Source: Gammaproteobacteria bacterium (lineage in GTDB: Bacteria; Pseudomonadota; Gammaproteobacteria; DSM-19610). From it: 64,000 bases of DNA. Each line of letters opens with the position of its first letter. The stretch's first letter is position 1. Shown one piece after another: positions 8,544-18,181 of this stretch. The DNA is taken from NCBI GenBank assembly GCA_015494295.1, contig WGBO01000050.1, forward strand, positions 33,216-97,215, read 5' to 3'. The notes beneath the pieces are model-generated. The model did no database searches and had not been told where the DNA came from. It worked only from the letters and a program-made list of their open reading frames with translations. A program made the position numbers and the translations under genes.

Positions 8544-9121
8544 TGCTGTTGATGATCGACAACTACGACTCCTTCACCTACAACCTGGTGCAGTACTTCG
8601 GCGAGCTGGGCGCGGACGTGCGCGTGTACCGCAACGACCAGATCAGTGTCGCCGGGATCGAAAAGCTGGCGCCGGAGAAAATCGTCATTTCGCCGGGGCC
8701 GTGTACGCCCAACGAGGCGGGCGTGTCGGTGGAGGCCATCAAGACCTTCGCCGGGCGGGTGCCGATCCTGGGCGTGTGCCTGGGGCACCAGAGTATCGGT
8801 CAGGCCTTCGGCGGCCGCATCGTGCACGCCGGCGAGATCATGCACGGCAAGACCTCGATGATTCATCACCGCGACCAGGGCGTGTTCCGGGGGCTGTCCA
8901 ATCCGCTGGAGGCCACCCGTTACCATTCGCTGGTGATCGACAAGGGCAGCCTGCCGGACTGCCTGGAGGTGACCGCCTGGACCGGCGACGCCGACGGCAA
9001 CATCGACGAGATCATGGGTGTGCGCCACCGTGAACTGCCGGTCGAGGGCGTGCAGTTCCACCCCGAGTCGATTCTTACCGAACATGGCCACGACATGCTG
9101 AAGAACTTTCTGGAGAGCTGA
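8543..9121 (+). CDS. trpG: Anthranilate synthase glutamine amidotransferase subunit
   Basis: A 192-residue class I glutamine amidotransferase that supplies ammonia to TrpE; such subunits often also serve PabB for folate. The nucleophile cysteine is in [15 protein letters not shown] and the His/Glu pair in [13 protein letters not shown]. The N-terminal [19 protein letters not shown] is typical of TrpG/PabA. Its ATG overlaps the trpE stop (TGATG, one base), implying coupled translation and equal amounts of both subunits. Confidence 0.96.
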   Translation: MLLMIDNYDSFTYNLVQYFGELGADVRVYRNDQISVAGIEKLAPEKIVISPGPCTPNEAGVSVEAIKTFAGRVPILGVCLGHQSIGQAFGGRIVHAGEIMHGKTSMIHHRDQGVFRGLSNPLEATRYHSLVIDKGSLPDCLEVTAWTGDADGNIDEIMGVRHRELPVEGVQFHPESILTEHGHDMLKNFLES

Positions 9122-9124
9122 ACC

Positions 9125-10147
9125 ATGGACATGCAGGAAGCGATTCGCCGCGTTACCGAACGCCAGAACCTGAACGCGGACGAGATGCACGACGTCATGC
9201 GGGCGATCATGACCGGGCAGGCCACGCCCGCGCAGATCGGCGGGTTCCTGATCGGCCTGCGCATGAAGGGCGAGACGGTTGACGAGATCGCCGCCGCGGC
9301 GCGGGTGATGCGCGAACTGGCGACGCCGGTGCCGGTGGAGGGGGAGCACCTGGTCGATACCTGTGGTACCGGCGGCGACGGCGCCTCGACCTTCAATATC
9401 TCCACCGCCAGCGCCATGGTCACCGCCGCCGCCGGCGCGCAGGTTGCCAAGCACGGCAACCGTTCGGTGTCCTCGAGTTGCGGCAGCGCCGACGTGCTGG
9501 AGGCCGCCGGCGTCAATCTCGACCTCGGCCCGGAGCAGGTCGCCGAGTGTGTACAGCGCGTCGGTGTCGGTTTCCTGTTTGCGCCGAAGCACCACAGCGC
9601 CATGAAGCACGCCATAGGCCCGCGCAAGGAGATGGGGGTGCGCACGCTGTTCAACCTGCTCGGCCCGCTCACCAACCCCGCCGGCGCACCCAACCAGGTG
9701 CTCGGCGTGTTCGGCGCCGACTGGCTGGAGCCGCTGGCACAGGTGCTGGGCAAGCTCGGCAGCCGCCATGTGCTGGTGGTGCACGCCGATGACGGTCTCG
9801 ACGAAATCAGTATAGGCGCGCCGACGCAGGTCGCGGAACTGAAGGAAGGCAAGGTGAGCTGTTACCGCATCGAGCCTTCACAGTTCGGCATGCAAACCGC
9901 TGACATTGCCTCGCTGGCGGTTGAGGATGCGCAGCAGAGCCTGGCGCTGATCAGCCGCGTGTTCGACAACGAGCCGGGTCCGGCGCGCGATATCGTGGCG
10001 CTGAACGCGGGCGCGGCGATCTATGTCGCCGGCCTCGCCGACACGCTGGCGGCGGGCGTCGACAAGGCGCAAGAGGCACTGGCTTCCGGTGCTGCGAAAC
10101 GCACCTTTGCCGAACTGATCGACGTCAGCAACCGTTTACGTTCCTGA
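9125..10147 (+). CDS. trpD: Anthranilate phosphoribosyltransferase
   Basis: A 340-residue enzyme joining anthranilate and phosphoribosyl pyrophosphate, the second step of tryptophan synthesis. The phosphate-binding loop is [17 protein letters not shown]. Other family marks are [39 protein letters not shown] and [13 protein letters not shown]. It begins 3 bases after the trpG stop and is a separate protein, unlike the fused TrpGD of enterobacteria. Confidence 0.97.
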   Translation: MDMQEAIRRVTERQNLNADEMHDVMRAIMTGQATPAQIGGFLIGLRMKGETVDEIAAAARVMRELATPVPVEGEHLVDTCGTGGDGASTFNISTASAMVTAAAGAQVAKHGNRSVSSSCGSADVLEAAGVNLDLGPEQVAECVQRVGVGFLFAPKHHSAMKHAIGPRKEMGVRTLFNLLGPLTNPAGAPNQVLGVFGADWLEPLAQVLGKLGSRHVLVVHADDGLDEISIGAPTQVAELKEGKVSCYRIEPSQFGMQTADIASLAVEDAQQSLALISRVFDNEPGPARDIVALNAGAAIYVAGLADTLAAGVDKAQEALASGAAKRTFAELIDVSNRLRS

Positions 10148-10169
10148 GTCTTACGCCCCGGTAGCCCGC

Positions 10170-10967
10170 ATGTCCGATACGCCCGATATCCTCAAGAAGA
10201 TCCTCGCCCGCAAGCGCGAGGAAATCGCCGAACGCAGCGCGCGGCAGCCGCTGGATGCCTTGAAGGAGGCGGCCGCGCAGGCCGACGCCCCGCGCGGTTT
10301 CCTCGATGCGCTGCGCCGCCGCGCCGTCGAAGGTGATGCCGCCGTCATCGCCGAGATCAAGAAAGCCTCGCCCAGCAAGGGCGTGTTGCGCGAACATTTC
10401 GTGCCCGCCGACATCGCTGCCAGCTACCAGCAGGGCGGCGCCACCTGCCTGTCGGTGCTGACCGACGTGGATTTCTTCCAGGGCGCCGACGCCTACCTGC
10501 AACAGGCGCGCGCCGCCTGCGCCTTGCCGGTGCTGCGCAAGGATTTCGTTATCGACCCCTACCAGGTCTGGGAAGCCCGCGCGCTGGGCGCCGACTGCAT
10601 CCTGCTCATCGTTGCCGCCCTCGACGACACCGCGCTGGGCGAACTCTGGCAACTGGCCACCGACCTCGGCATGGACGCCCTGGTGGAAGTGCACGACGCC
10701 GAAGAAATGCAGCGCGCTCTCGCCACGCCCGCGCCGCTCATCGGTGTCAACAATCGCAACCTGCGTACCTTCGAAACTCGCCTCGGCACCACCGAGCAAC
10801 TCATGCAGGGCTTCCCCGCAGAGCGCCTGCTGGTCACCGAAAGCGGCATCCATACCCGCGACGATGTTCAGCGCATGCACGCCGCCGGCATCCACGCCTT
10901 CCTCGTCGGCGAAGCCTTCATGAAAGCCGAAGATCCCGGCGCCCGGTTGCGCGAACTGTTTTTCTGA
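10170..10967 (+). CDS. trpC: Indole-3-glycerol phosphate synthase
   Basis: A 265-residue TIM-barrel enzyme that closes the indole ring. Conserved segments are [17 protein letters not shown] (substrate-binding Glu and Lys), [34 protein letters not shown] (catalytic Lys), [24 protein letters not shown] and [14 protein letters not shown]. It is not fused to TrpF. It ends the trpE-G-D-C unit; trpF, trpB and trpA are not in the window. It converges on crp with an 18-base gap. Confidence 0.97.
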   Translation: MSDTPDILKKILARKREEIAERSARQPLDALKEAAAQADAPRGFLDALRRRAVEGDAAVIAEIKKASPSKGVLREHFVPADIAASYQQGGATCLSVLTDVDFFQGADAYLQQARAACALPVLRKDFVIDPYQVWEARALGADCILLIVAALDDTALGELWQLATDLGMDALVEVHDAEEMQRALATPAPLIGVNNRNLRTFETRLGTTEQLMQGFPAERLLVTESGIHTRDDVQRMHAAGIHAFLVGEAFMKAEDPGARLRELFF

Positions 10968-10985
10968 GCGAAAAAAGCGATAAAG

Positions 10986-11624
10986 CTAGCGGGCGCCGAA
11001 GACCACCATGGTTTTGCCCTTGGCGGTGATGAGGCCCTGTTCTTCGAGGGATTTCAGGACGCGGCCGACCATTTCCCGCGAGCAGCCGACGATGCGGCCG
11101 ATTTCCTGGCGGGTGATCTTGATCTGCATGCCATCCGGGTGGGTCATGGCGTCGGGTTGCTTGCACAGGTCGAGCAGGGTGCGGGCGACACGGCCGGTAA
11201 CGTCGAGGAAGGCCAGGTCGCTGACCTTGCGGCTGGTGTGGCGCAGGCGGCTGGCCATCTGGCCGGCGAGCATGAACAGGATGCCGGGGTCGTTCTCGGC
11301 GAGCTGGCGGTAGCGGGCGTAGCTGATTTCCGCCAGTTCGCACTGGGTCTTGGTGCGTACCCAGGCGCTACGGTCGCTATCTTCTCCGAACAGGCCCATT
11401 TCGCCGAAGAAGTCGCCGGGGTTGAGGTAGGCCAGCACGATCTCGTGGCCGTCCTCGTCCTCGATCAGCACACTCACCGAGCCTTCGACGATGTAATACA
11501 GCACGTCCGGCTGGTCGCCGGCGTAGATGATGACGCTCTTGGCCGGGTAGCGGCGCCGGTGGCAATGTTGGAGAAAACGGTCAACCGTTGAGGTTTCGGC
11601 AGGTTTCAGCAGTGTCTGGACCAT
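10986..11624 (-). CDS. crp: cAMP receptor protein (Crp/Vfr type)
   Basis: A 212-residue global regulator. The N-terminal cyclic-nucleotide domain contains the phosphate-binding cassette [19 protein letters not shown]. The C-terminal winged helix contains the recognition region [19 protein letters not shown], nearly identical to E. coli Crp, so it should read the same TGTGA-N6-TCACA operator. Length equals Vfr/Crp (about 210). The start at 11624 follows AAGG; the longer open frame reaching 12185 lacks homology. It is divergent from the OsmC gene, with a CRP-like site at 11753-11768 between them. Confidence 0.95.
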   Translation of the reverse strand: MVQTLLKPAETSTVDRFLQHCHRRRYPAKSVIIYAGDQPDVLYYIVEGSVSVLIEDEDGHEIVLAYLNPGDFFGEMGLFGEDSDRSAWVRTKTQCELAEISYARYRQLAENDPGILFMLAGQMASRLRHTSRKVSDLAFLDVTGRVARTLLDLCKQPDAMTHPDGMQIKITRQEIGRIVGCSREMVGRVLKSLEEQGLITAKGKTMVVFGAR

Positions 11625-11752
11625 GGTGAGTACCTTTTCTGGCGCGTGGTGCCGCCGTCCTGTTCGGGAATAAGTCGAGTACCCCTGTTTCGGCAGGCAG
11701 GGTGCCGTGCTTGAACCGGAACCGCCCCGTGGCTCCGGGCGGAGCCTCGAAC

Positions 11753-11768
11753 TGTGATAATCTTCACG
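11753..11768. promoter_or_regulatory. CRP-binding site in the crp/osmC intergenic region
   Basis: TGTGATAATCTTCACG matches the CRP consensus TGTGA-N6-TCACA at 9 of the 10 conserved positions, with the correct 6-base spacer. It lies 128 bases upstream of the crp start and 28 bases upstream of the OsmC start. The E. coli crp-yhfA region is likewise CRP-regulated. Autoregulation here is inference. Confidence 0.75.
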
Positions 11769-11796
11769 TTTTCCGTGTTGTGAGAGGTTTCGGGCC

Positions 11797-12213
11797 ATGC
11801 AGGCACGCATCAAATGGGTACAAGACGCGACCTTTATCGGTGAATCGGGGAGCGGCCACGCGGTCGTGATGGACGGCCCGCCGGAGCATGGCGGACGCAA
11901 CCTGGGGGTGCGCCCCATGGAAATGCTGTTGCTCGGCATGGGCGGCTGCACGGCATTCGACGTGGTGCATATACTGAAGAAATCGCGCCAGCCGGTGACG
12001 GACTGCGTGGCCGAGCTGGAGGCGAGCCGCACCGACGAGGATCCCAAGGTGTTCAAGGCCATACACGTGCATTTCATCGTCACCGGCAAGGGGCTGGATG
12101 ACAAGCGCGTGTCGCGCGCGGTGTCGCTGTCGGCGGAGAAGTATTGCTCGGCTTCCATCATGCTGGGAAAGACCGCTACCATCACCCACGACTACGAGAT
12201 CCGGGAGGCCTGA
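11797..12213 (+). CDS. OsmC-family protein (YhfA-like)
   Basis: A 138-residue OsmC-fold protein. The two conserved redox-type cysteines are present: one in [11 protein letters not shown] and one in [12 protein letters not shown]. This pattern belongs to the YhfA branch, which sits divergent to crp in E. coli and next to vfr in Pseudomonas; the same order is kept here. OsmC relatives reduce organic hydroperoxides, but YhfA itself has no established role. Its stop is immediately followed by the ATG of the next gene. Confidence 0.9.
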   Translation: MQARIKWVQDATFIGESGSGHAVVMDGPPEHGGRNLGVRPMEMLLLGMGGCTAFDVVHILKKSRQPVTDCVAELEASRTDEDPKVFKAIHVHFIVTGKGLDDKRVSRAVSLSAEKYCSASIMLGKTATITHDYEIREA

Positions 12214-12609
12214 ATGGAGCGGCCGAATCCCACCGGCGGCATGCGCCACATTGCGCTGTACGTGCGCGACCTTGACGCGGCCGAACACTTCTACGTCGAG
12301 TTGCTGGGCATGCGGGTGGAGTGGCGCCCCGACCCGGACAATGTATATCTCACCTCCGGCAACGACAACCTCGCCCTGCACCGTAGCGAAGCGGCGCCTG
12401 CCGAACAGGGGCAATTGCTCGATCACATCGGCTTCATCCTGCGCACCCCGGAGGACGTGGACGACTGGTACCGCTTTCTGGGCGAGGCCGGGGTGGAGAT
12501 GAAGTCGACGCCGCGCACTCACCGCGACGGCGCGCGCAGTTTCTATTGTGTCGGCCCGGAGCAGGTCATCGTGCAGATGATCTATCACCCGCCGATTGCG
12601 GATCGCTAG
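12214..12609 (+). CDS. VOC (glyoxalase/bleomycin-resistance) family protein
   Basis: A 131-residue vicinal-oxygen-chelate protein made of two beta-alpha-beta-beta-beta modules. The first metal-ligand region is GGMRHIALYVRDLDAAEHFY and the second half begins LLDHIGFILRTPEDVDDW, with a late acid/aromatic strand RSFYCVGPEQVIVQMIYHP. These resemble lactoylglutathione lyases and dioxygenases, but the substrate cannot be told. It starts on the base after the OsmC stop, so the two are an operon. Confidence 0.85.
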   Translation: MERPNPTGGMRHIALYVRDLDAAEHFYVELLGMRVEWRPDPDNVYLTSGNDNLALHRSEAAPAEQGQLLDHIGFILRTPEDVDDWYRFLGEAGVEMKSTPRTHRDGARSFYCVGPEQVIVQMIYHPPIADR

Positions 12610-12636
12610 GATGACGTTGTCATGCCGGGACGTGCC

Positions 12637-13431
12637 ATGAAGAAGATCAGGCTGGAAGGGTTCAACAACCTCACCAAGACCCTCAGCTTCAATATCTACG
12701 ATATCTGTTACACCAGCTCGCGCGCCGACCGCCGCGAGTACATCCAGTATATTCACGAGGCCTACAACGCCGAGCGCCTGACGCAGATCCTCACCGATGT
12801 CTGCAACATCATCGACGCCAATATTTTGAATATCGCGCGCCAGAACTACGAACCGCAGGGCGCCAGCGTCACCATGCTGATCGCCGAGGACCAGCTTCAC
12901 GAGCCGGAGGTCAAGAACACCGAGGCACCCGGCCCGCTGCCCGACGCGGTGGTCGGTCACCTCGACAAAAGTCATGTGACGGTACACACTTACCCGGAAA
13001 GCCACCCGGACAACGGTATCAGCACCTTCCGCGTGGATATCGACGTGTCCACCTGCGGCCGCATCTCTCCGCTGAAAGCCCTGAACTACCTGATCCACAG
13101 TTTCGAGTCCGATATCGTGATCATGGATTACCGGGTGCGCGGGTTCACCCGCGATGTGCGTGGCCGCAAGCACTTTATCGACCACAAGATCAATTCCATC
13201 CAGAATTTCCTGTCGCGCGACACGCGCGAGCGCTATGACATGGTCGACGTGAATGTGTACCAGGAGAACATCTTCCACACCAAGATGCGGCTCAAGAACC
13301 TGACGCTCGATGACTACCTGTTCGGGGTGGGCGTGGAGGCGCTGGGCGCCGCTGACAGGCGCAGGATCAGCCGCCAGGTGGAGCACGAGATCATGGAAAT
13401 CTTCTATGGCCGCAACATGCCGAAACGCTGA
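12637..13431 (+). CDS. speD: S-adenosylmethionine decarboxylase proenzyme
   Basis: A 264-residue pyruvoyl enzyme of the E. coli class, supplying decarboxylated AdoMet for spermidine synthesis. Self-cleavage occurs before Ser112 in [16 protein letters not shown], the same position as in E. coli. [37 protein letters not shown] and FYGRNMP are also shared. I chose ATG 12637 because the product then matches the E. coli length and N-terminus ([14 protein letters not shown]); ATG 12622 would add five residues. speE is not nearby. Confidence 0.95.
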   Translation: MKKIRLEGFNNLTKTLSFNIYDICYTSSRADRREYIQYIHEAYNAERLTQILTDVCNIIDANILNIARQNYEPQGASVTMLIAEDQLHEPEVKNTEAPGPLPDAVVGHLDKSHVTVHTYPESHPDNGISTFRVDIDVSTCGRISPLKALNYLIHSFESDIVIMDYRVRGFTRDVRGRKHFIDHKINSIQNFLSRDTRERYDMVDVNVYQENIFHTKMRLKNLTLDDYLFGVGVEALGAADRRRISRQVEHEIMEIFYGRNMPKR

Positions 13432-13476
13432 TCGGCACCTGTTGAAACGCGCGCGCAAATCACCCACACTGGCGTC

Positions 13477-14121
13477 ATGAGTACACGACACTACACTGCC
13501 TTCGACCGCCTGGTGATGAACTTCGACCAGGCCCTGCGCACCCTGGCGGGCCAGCCGCTGGTCACCGAAAGGCCAGACCCGGCCGACAGTGTCGAGGGAA
13601 CGGAACTCAGCGAGGCGGAAAAGACCGAGTCGATGCGCCTCATGCGCGTCAACCATTCCGGCGAGGTGGCCGCGCAGGCCCTGTACCAGGGACAGGCCCT
13701 GACCGCGAAGCTGCCCGAGGTGCGCGAGCGCATGGAGCGTGCGGCCGCCGAGGAGAACGACCACCTCGACTGGTGCGGGAAGCGCGTGCATGCGCTGGAC
13801 GGGCACCTGAGTTACCTCAATCCCCTGTGGTATGCGGGCTCTTTCGCCATCGGCGCCACCGCCGGCCTGATCGGAGACAAGTGGAGCCTGGGGTTCGTTG
13901 CCGAGACCGAGCGTCAGGTCATCGAGCATCTCGACGAACACCTGAAACGGATCTCGCCCAACGACCGCAAGAGCCGCGCGGTAATCGAACAGATGAAAGT
14001 CGACGAGGCGCACCACGGCGACATGGCAAAAGCCGCCGGCGGCGCCGATCTGCCCGGGCCGGTGCGCGCGCTGATGCGCGCCACCTCGAAGATCATGACC
14101 GGCACGGCCTACTGGCTGTAG
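13477..14121 (+). CDS. coq7: Coq7-type demethoxyubiquinone hydroxylase
   Basis: A 214-residue di-iron monooxygenase for the C6 hydroxylation step of ubiquinone synthesis, replacing the flavoprotein UbiF. The ferritin-like helices carry the ligands: HSGEVAAQALYQGQ (Glu), AAAEENDHLDWC (ExxH), VAETERQVIEHLDEH (Glu) and MKVDEAHHGDMA (ExxH). The central hydrophobic stretch NPLWYAGSFAIGATAGLIG suits membrane association. The speD-coq7 order is also found in Pseudomonas. Confidence 0.95.
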   Translation: MSTRHYTAFDRLVMNFDQALRTLAGQPLVTERPDPADSVEGTELSEAEKTESMRLMRVNHSGEVAAQALYQGQALTAKLPEVRERMERAAAEENDHLDWCGKRVHALDGHLSYLNPLWYAGSFAIGATAGLIGDKWSLGFVAETERQVIEHLDEHLKRISPNDRKSRAVIEQMKVDEAHHGDMAKAAGGADLPGPVRALMRATSKIMTGTAYWL

Positions 14122-14131
14122 GGTGCCGCGC

Positions 14132-14662
14132 ATGTCCGTTCGCAGTTTCGATGGTCACACCCCGGTGCTGGGCGAGGGCGTCTACGTCGACGAGCAGGCG
14201 CTGGTGGCCGGACGCGTGGAGGTCGGCGCCGACAGTTCCGTCTGGCCCATGAGCGTGGTGCGCGGCGATATCAACAGCATCCGCATCGGCGCGCGCACCA
14301 ACATTCAGGACGGCTCGGTGCTGCACGTCACCCACGACAGCGAGTACGCGCCCGGCGGCCAGGCGCTGAGTATCGGCGACGAGGTGACGGTCGGCCACAA
14401 GGTGGTGTTGCACGCCTGCACCGTTGGCGACCGCTGCCTGATCGGCATGGGCTCGGTGGTGCTCGACGGCGCGGTGATTCAGTCCGGCGCCATGGTTGGC
14501 GCGGGCTCGCTGGTCACGCCGGGCAAGGAGCTGGAAGGTGGCTACCTGTATGTCGGTTCGCCGGCGCGCCGGCTACGCGAACTCAGCGACAGGGAAAAGG
14601 ATTTTCTGGGCTATTCAGCCGCGCACTACGTGGAACTCAAGAACCGCTGGATGGGCCGCTGA
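14132..14662 (+). CDS. Gamma-class carbonic anhydrase family protein
   Basis: A 176-residue left-handed beta-helix protein (hexapeptide repeats such as VEVGADSSVWPMSVVRGD and IRIGARTNIQDGSVLHVTH). Zinc-ligand histidines appear in LHVTHDSEY and in VGHKVVLHACTVG. It belongs to the YrdA/CaiE branch, whose enzymatic activity is often undetectable, so carbonic anhydrase activity is not assured. ATG 14132 follows GTAGGG; the GTG at 14123 is an alternative. It ends the run that begins with the OsmC gene. Confidence 0.88.
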   Translation: MSVRSFDGHTPVLGEGVYVDEQALVAGRVEVGADSSVWPMSVVRGDINSIRIGARTNIQDGSVLHVTHDSEYAPGGQALSIGDEVTVGHKVVLHACTVGDRCLIGMGSVVLDGAVIQSGAMVGAGSLVTPGKELEGGYLYVGSPARRLRELSDREKDFLGYSAAHYVELKNRWMGR

Positions 14663-14694
14663 GGCGCGGCGGGGTTCTGTCTGTGTGAACGCCC

Positions 14695-14722
14695 GCCGGG
14701 CGGCACGAGCGCGCCGCCCGGC
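14695..14722. terminator. GC-rich stem between convergent genes, probable terminator
   Basis: A perfect 10-base inverted repeat GCCGGGCGGC/GCCGCCCGGC with an 8-base loop lies between the carbonic anhydrase stop and the rho stop (7 bases away on the minus strand). It has no T tract, so it may act as a pause or mRNA 3'-end stabiliser rather than a classic intrinsic terminator. Confidence 0.55.
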
Positions 14723-14729
14723 CGCGGCG

Positions 14730-15983
14730 TCAGCGTTTCATCGAATCGAAGAACTCGTCGTTGGTCTTGACGCTCTTGAGGCGGTCGAGCAGGAACTCCA
14801 TGGCCGCCAGTTCGTCCATCGGGTGCAGCAGCTTGCGCAGTATCCAGATCTTCTGCAACTCGTCCGGCTTGGTCAGCAACTCCTCGCGGCGGGTGCCGGA
14901 GCGGTTGATGTTGATGGCCGGGTAGACACGCTTCTCGGCAATCTTGCGGTCGAGGTGGATTTCCATGTTGCCGGTGCCCTTGAACTCCTCGTAGATCACG
15001 TCGTCCATGCGCGAGCCGGTTTCCACCAGCGCGGTGGCGATGATGGTCAGCGAGCCGCCTTCCTCGATATTGCGCGCGGCGCCGAAGAAACGCTTCGGGC
15101 GGTGCAGGGCGTTGGCGTCGACACCGCCGGTGAGCACCTTGCCGGATGAGGGCACCACGGTGTTGTAGGCGCGGCCGAGGCGGGTGATGGAGTCGAGCAG
15201 GATCACCACGTCGCGCTTGTGCTCGACCAGTCGCTTGGCTTTCTCGATGACCATCTCGGCAACCTGCACGTGGCGGCTGGCGGGTTCGTCGAAGGTGGAC
15301 GACACCACTTCGCCGCGCACCGAGCGCGCCATCTCCGTCACTTCCTCGGGGCGCTCGTCAATGAGCAGCACGATCAGGTAGCACTCGGGGTGATTGCTGG
15401 TGATGCTCTGCGCGATGTTTTGCAGCAGCATGGTCTTGCCGGCCTTGGGCGGCGACACGATCAGGCCGCGCTGGCCCTTGCCGATCGGCGCGGCAAGGTC
15501 GATGACGCGCGCGGTGATGTCCTCGGTGCTGCCGTTGCCCAGTTCCAGCTTCAGGCGTTCATTGGGGTGCAGCGGCGTGAGGTTTTCGAACAGCACCTTG
15601 CCCTTGGCGTTCTCGGGCTTCTCGTAGTTGATCTCGTTGACCTTGAGCAGCGCGAAGTAACGCTCGCCCTCCTTGGGCGGGCGAATCTTGCCGGACACGG
15701 TGTCGCCGGTGCGCAGGCCGAAGCGCCGGATCTGGCTGGGCGACACGTAGATGTCGTCCGGCCCGGCCAGGTAGGAACTGTCGGCGGAGCGCAGGAAGCC
15801 GAAACCGTCCTGCAGGATCTCCAGCACCCCGTCGCCAAAAATGTCCTCGCCGCTCTTGGCGTGGGATTTGAGGATGGAGAAGATGACATCCTGTTTGCGC
15901 GAGCGCGTTCCCTCGATGCCCATCTCCTGGGCGATCTTGATGAGTTCGGAAGCGGGTTTCTGTTTGAGTTCGGTAAGATTCAT
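14730..15983 (-). CDS. rho: Transcription termination factor Rho
   Basis: A 417-residue RNA-dependent hexameric ATPase. It has the N-terminal helical domain beginning [19 protein letters not shown], the RNA-binding cold-shock-like domain ([20 protein letters not shown]), Walker [13 protein letters not shown], Walker [18 protein letters not shown], the Q loop TGGVDANAL and the R loop region. Length matches E. coli Rho (419). A 169-base leader with a strong stem (16053-16073) precedes it, downstream of trxA; Rho genes elsewhere are autoregulated in their leaders. No clear ribosome site precedes the ATG. Confidence 0.97.
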   Translation of the reverse strand: MNLTELKQKPASELIKIAQEMGIEGTRSRKQDVIFSILKSHAKSGEDIFGDGVLEILQDGFGFLRSADSSYLAGPDDIYVSPSQIRRFGLRTGDTVSGKIRPPKEGERYFALLKVNEINYEKPENAKGKVLFENLTPLHPNERLKLELGNGSTEDITARVIDLAAPIGKGQRGLIVSPPKAGKTMLLQNIAQSITSNHPECYLIVLLIDERPEEVTEMARSVRGEVVSSTFDEPASRHVQVAEMVIEKAKRLVEHKRDVVILLDSITRLGRAYNTVVPSSGKVLTGGVDANALHRPKRFFGAARNIEEGGSLTIIATALVETGSRMDDVIYEEFKGTGNMEIHLDRKIAEKRVYPAININRSGTRREELLTKPDELQKIWILRKLLHPMDELAAMEFLLDRLKSVKTNDEFFDSMKR

Positions 15984-16052
15984 AAGCGTTTTTTAATCAT
16001 TTGGGGTTGCTGGAAAGGCGCCACTGAGAAGAAGGCAGCGGCGGTTAACGGC

Positions 16053-16073
16053 ACATTGCCGTTGCGGCAATGT
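16053..16073 (-). other. Stem-loop in the rho leader
   Basis: An 8-base perfect stem ACATTGCC/GGCAATGT with a 5-base loop sits 70 bases upstream of the rho ATG, within the trxA-rho spacer. No T tract follows on either strand. It may contribute to rho leader control or to processing of a trxA-rho transcript; this is inference. Confidence 0.5.
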
Positions 16074-16152
16074 CGTCGGGATTGTTCAGGTTCCGCGTTC
16101 GGGTGACATGCTCCGGTTACCGGGCGACACGCCGTGGATCGGCGGTCGCATC

Positions 16153-16479
16153 CTAAAGGTTCGTGTCAATAAAGGCTGTCAGTTGCGATTTGGACAGCGC
16201 GCCGACCTTGGTGGCTTCCACGTTGCCGTCCTTGAACAGCATCAGGGTCGGGATGCCGCGGATGCCGTACTTGGGCGGCGTCTGCGGGTTGTCGTCGATG
16301 TTCAGCTTGGCGATCTTGATCTTGCCTTCGTATTCGTCGGCGATTTCGGTCAGGATGGGTGCAATCATCTTGCAGGGGCCGCACCATTCAGCCCAGTAGT
16401 CCACCAGCACGGGCTTGGGGGATTCGAGGACTTCGTTTTGAAAGGATTCGTCGGTTAAATAAACGATATTATCGCTCAC
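16153..16479 (-). CDS. trxA: Thioredoxin 1
   Basis: A 108-residue dithiol oxidoreductase with the active site W32-C33-G-P-C36-K in [18 protein letters not shown], the cis-proline loop [14 protein letters not shown] and the buried acid region of the family. Length equals E. coli TrxA. The start codon is GTG at 16479, preceded by GGAGG nine bases upstream. Gene order rhlB (divergent) - trxA - rho is as in E. coli. Confidence 0.97.
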   Translation of the reverse strand: MSDNIVYLTDESFQNEVLESPKPVLVDYWAEWCGPCKMIAPILTEIADEYEGKIKIAKLNIDDNPQTPPKYGIRGIPTLMLFKDGNVEATKVGALSKSQLTAFIDTNL

Positions 16480-16715
16480 GCTTTGGGCCTCCTGACCACG
16501 AAAACAAAATATTGATGATTATTTCGGGGGTGTCGAATTTGAAATGGGTCTGTATCAGACAACTTCGCTGCGGTGCGGGAGTGAGTCAGTCAAGCCGGTT
16601 ACGGGTCAACGGCTGGCCGTCCGCGATGCAGTAAAACCAATTTCAGCCCAAAAACCGCTGGATTGCAAGCCCAAATGCGGGATAAACGTGAATAAATTCG
16701 TTATGCTCTCTGTCC

Positions 16716-18008
16716 ATGACACAAAATCACTTGAGCGAAATACTTTTCAGCAGCTTCGACTTGCCGGAATCACTGGCCCAAGGCATTGAGGACGCGGGCT
16801 TTTTGGCCTGCACCCCGATACAGGAAAAAACCCTGCCGCTGACCCTCAAGGGACAGGACGTGGCCGGCCAGGCGCAAACCGGCACCGGCAAGACGGCGGC
16901 GTTCCTGATCGCCACCTTCAATCACCTGTTGCGCAACCCGGCGCCGGAGCATCGCAAGCCGACCCAGGCGCGTGCGCTGATACTGGCGCCGACGCGCGAA
17001 CTTGCCATCCAGATTCACCGCGACGCCATGGTGCTGGGCAAGCACACCGGGCTGCAACTCGGCATTGCCTACGGCGGCACCGATTACGATGTTCAACGCA
17101 AGCATATCTCGGAAGGCGTGGATGTGCTGATCGGCACACCCGGCCGCATCATCGACTACTTCAAGCAGCACGTGTTCGATCTGAAGCTGGCGCAGGTGGT
17201 GGTGCTGGACGAAGCCGACCGCATGTTCGACCTGGGTTTCATCAAGGACGTGCGCTACCTGTTGCGCCGCTGTCCGCCGCCGGAACAGCGGCTGGGCCTG
17301 CTGTTTTCCGCCACCATGTCGTTGCGCGTCAACGAACTGGCCTACGAGCACATGAACAACCCGCAGGTGGTCAAGGTCGAAACCGAGCAGGTTACCGCGG
17401 AGCGGGTCCGGCAGGTGCTCTACCACACCGCCAACGAGGAGAAGATTCCGCTGTTGCTGGGGTTGATGAACCGCATCGGTGCGACCCGCTCCATCGTGTT
17501 CGTCAACACCAAGCGCGACGCCGAGAAGGTGTGGAGCTACCTCGAGGGCAACGACCACAAGGCGGCGATCCTGTCCGGCGACGTGCCGCAGAAGAAGCGC
17601 CAGTCCCTGCTCAAGCGTTTCCAGGACGGCGAGCTGGCGGTGCTGGTGGCGACCGATGTGGCGGCGCGCGGCCTTCATATTCCCGATGTCAGTCATGTGT
17701 TCAACTACGACCTGCCACAGGACGCGGAGGACTACGTGCACCGAATTGGCCGTACCGCGCGTCTCGGCGCCGAGGGTGACGCCATCACCTTCGCCTGCGA
17801 ACGTTATGTCTATTCGCTGCCGGAGATCGAGGCCTATATCGGCCACAGTATCCCCGTCGAGCCGGTGCGCGACGAGATGCTGGTGAAGCCGAAACCGCCG
17901 GTCAAGCGGCCCCGGCGCAAGCCGCCGCACGGCCGCGGGCAGTCGCGCGGCGGTGACGGACGCGGGTCGTCGGGGCGGCGCGGTGGACGGCGGCGTTCCG
18001 CGTCCTGA
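16716..18008 (+). CDS. rhlB: DEAD-box RNA helicase RhlB
   Basis: A 430-residue ATP-dependent RNA helicase. Motifs in order: Q motif [21 protein letters not shown], Ia APTRELA, Ib [52 protein letters not shown] and [12 protein letters not shown]. The C-terminal tail is Arg/Gly-rich ([19 protein letters not shown]), as in RhlB and suited to RNA or RNase E contact. Position divergent to trxA-rho supports RhlB over RhlE. In enterobacteria RhlB works with the degradosome. Confidence 0.93.
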   Translation: MTQNHLSEILFSSFDLPESLAQGIEDAGFLACTPIQEKTLPLTLKGQDVAGQAQTGTGKTAAFLIATFNHLLRNPAPEHRKPTQARALILAPTRELAIQIHRDAMVLGKHTGLQLGIAYGGTDYDVQRKHISEGVDVLIGTPGRIIDYFKQHVFDLKLAQVVVLDEADRMFDLGFIKDVRYLLRRCPPPEQRLGLLFSATMSLRVNELAYEHMNNPQVVKVETEQVTAERVRQVLYHTANEEKIPLLLGLMNRIGATRSIVFVNTKRDAEKVWSYLEGNDHKAAILSGDVPQKKRQSLLKRFQDGELAVLVATDVAARGLHIPDVSHVFNYDLPQDAEDYVHRIGRTARLGAEGDAITFACERYVYSLPEIEAYIGHSIPVEPVRDEMLVKPKPPVKRPRRKPPHGRGQSRGGDGRGSSGRRGGRRRSAS

Positions 18009-18181
18009 TCGCCTGTACGAGCGCTCAGAGCAGTGAACCGGGGGACAGTCCCGCGGTCAAAAGTGGGCTGAAATCATAAATATCGATAAAATCAAGACAA
18101 TTAGCTGCTATCGTTCAAGTTCCCTGCTACCCGGCCGTGGTTAATTGTTCAGGATTGTTTAAGGTAAAAAACGGAAAATCC

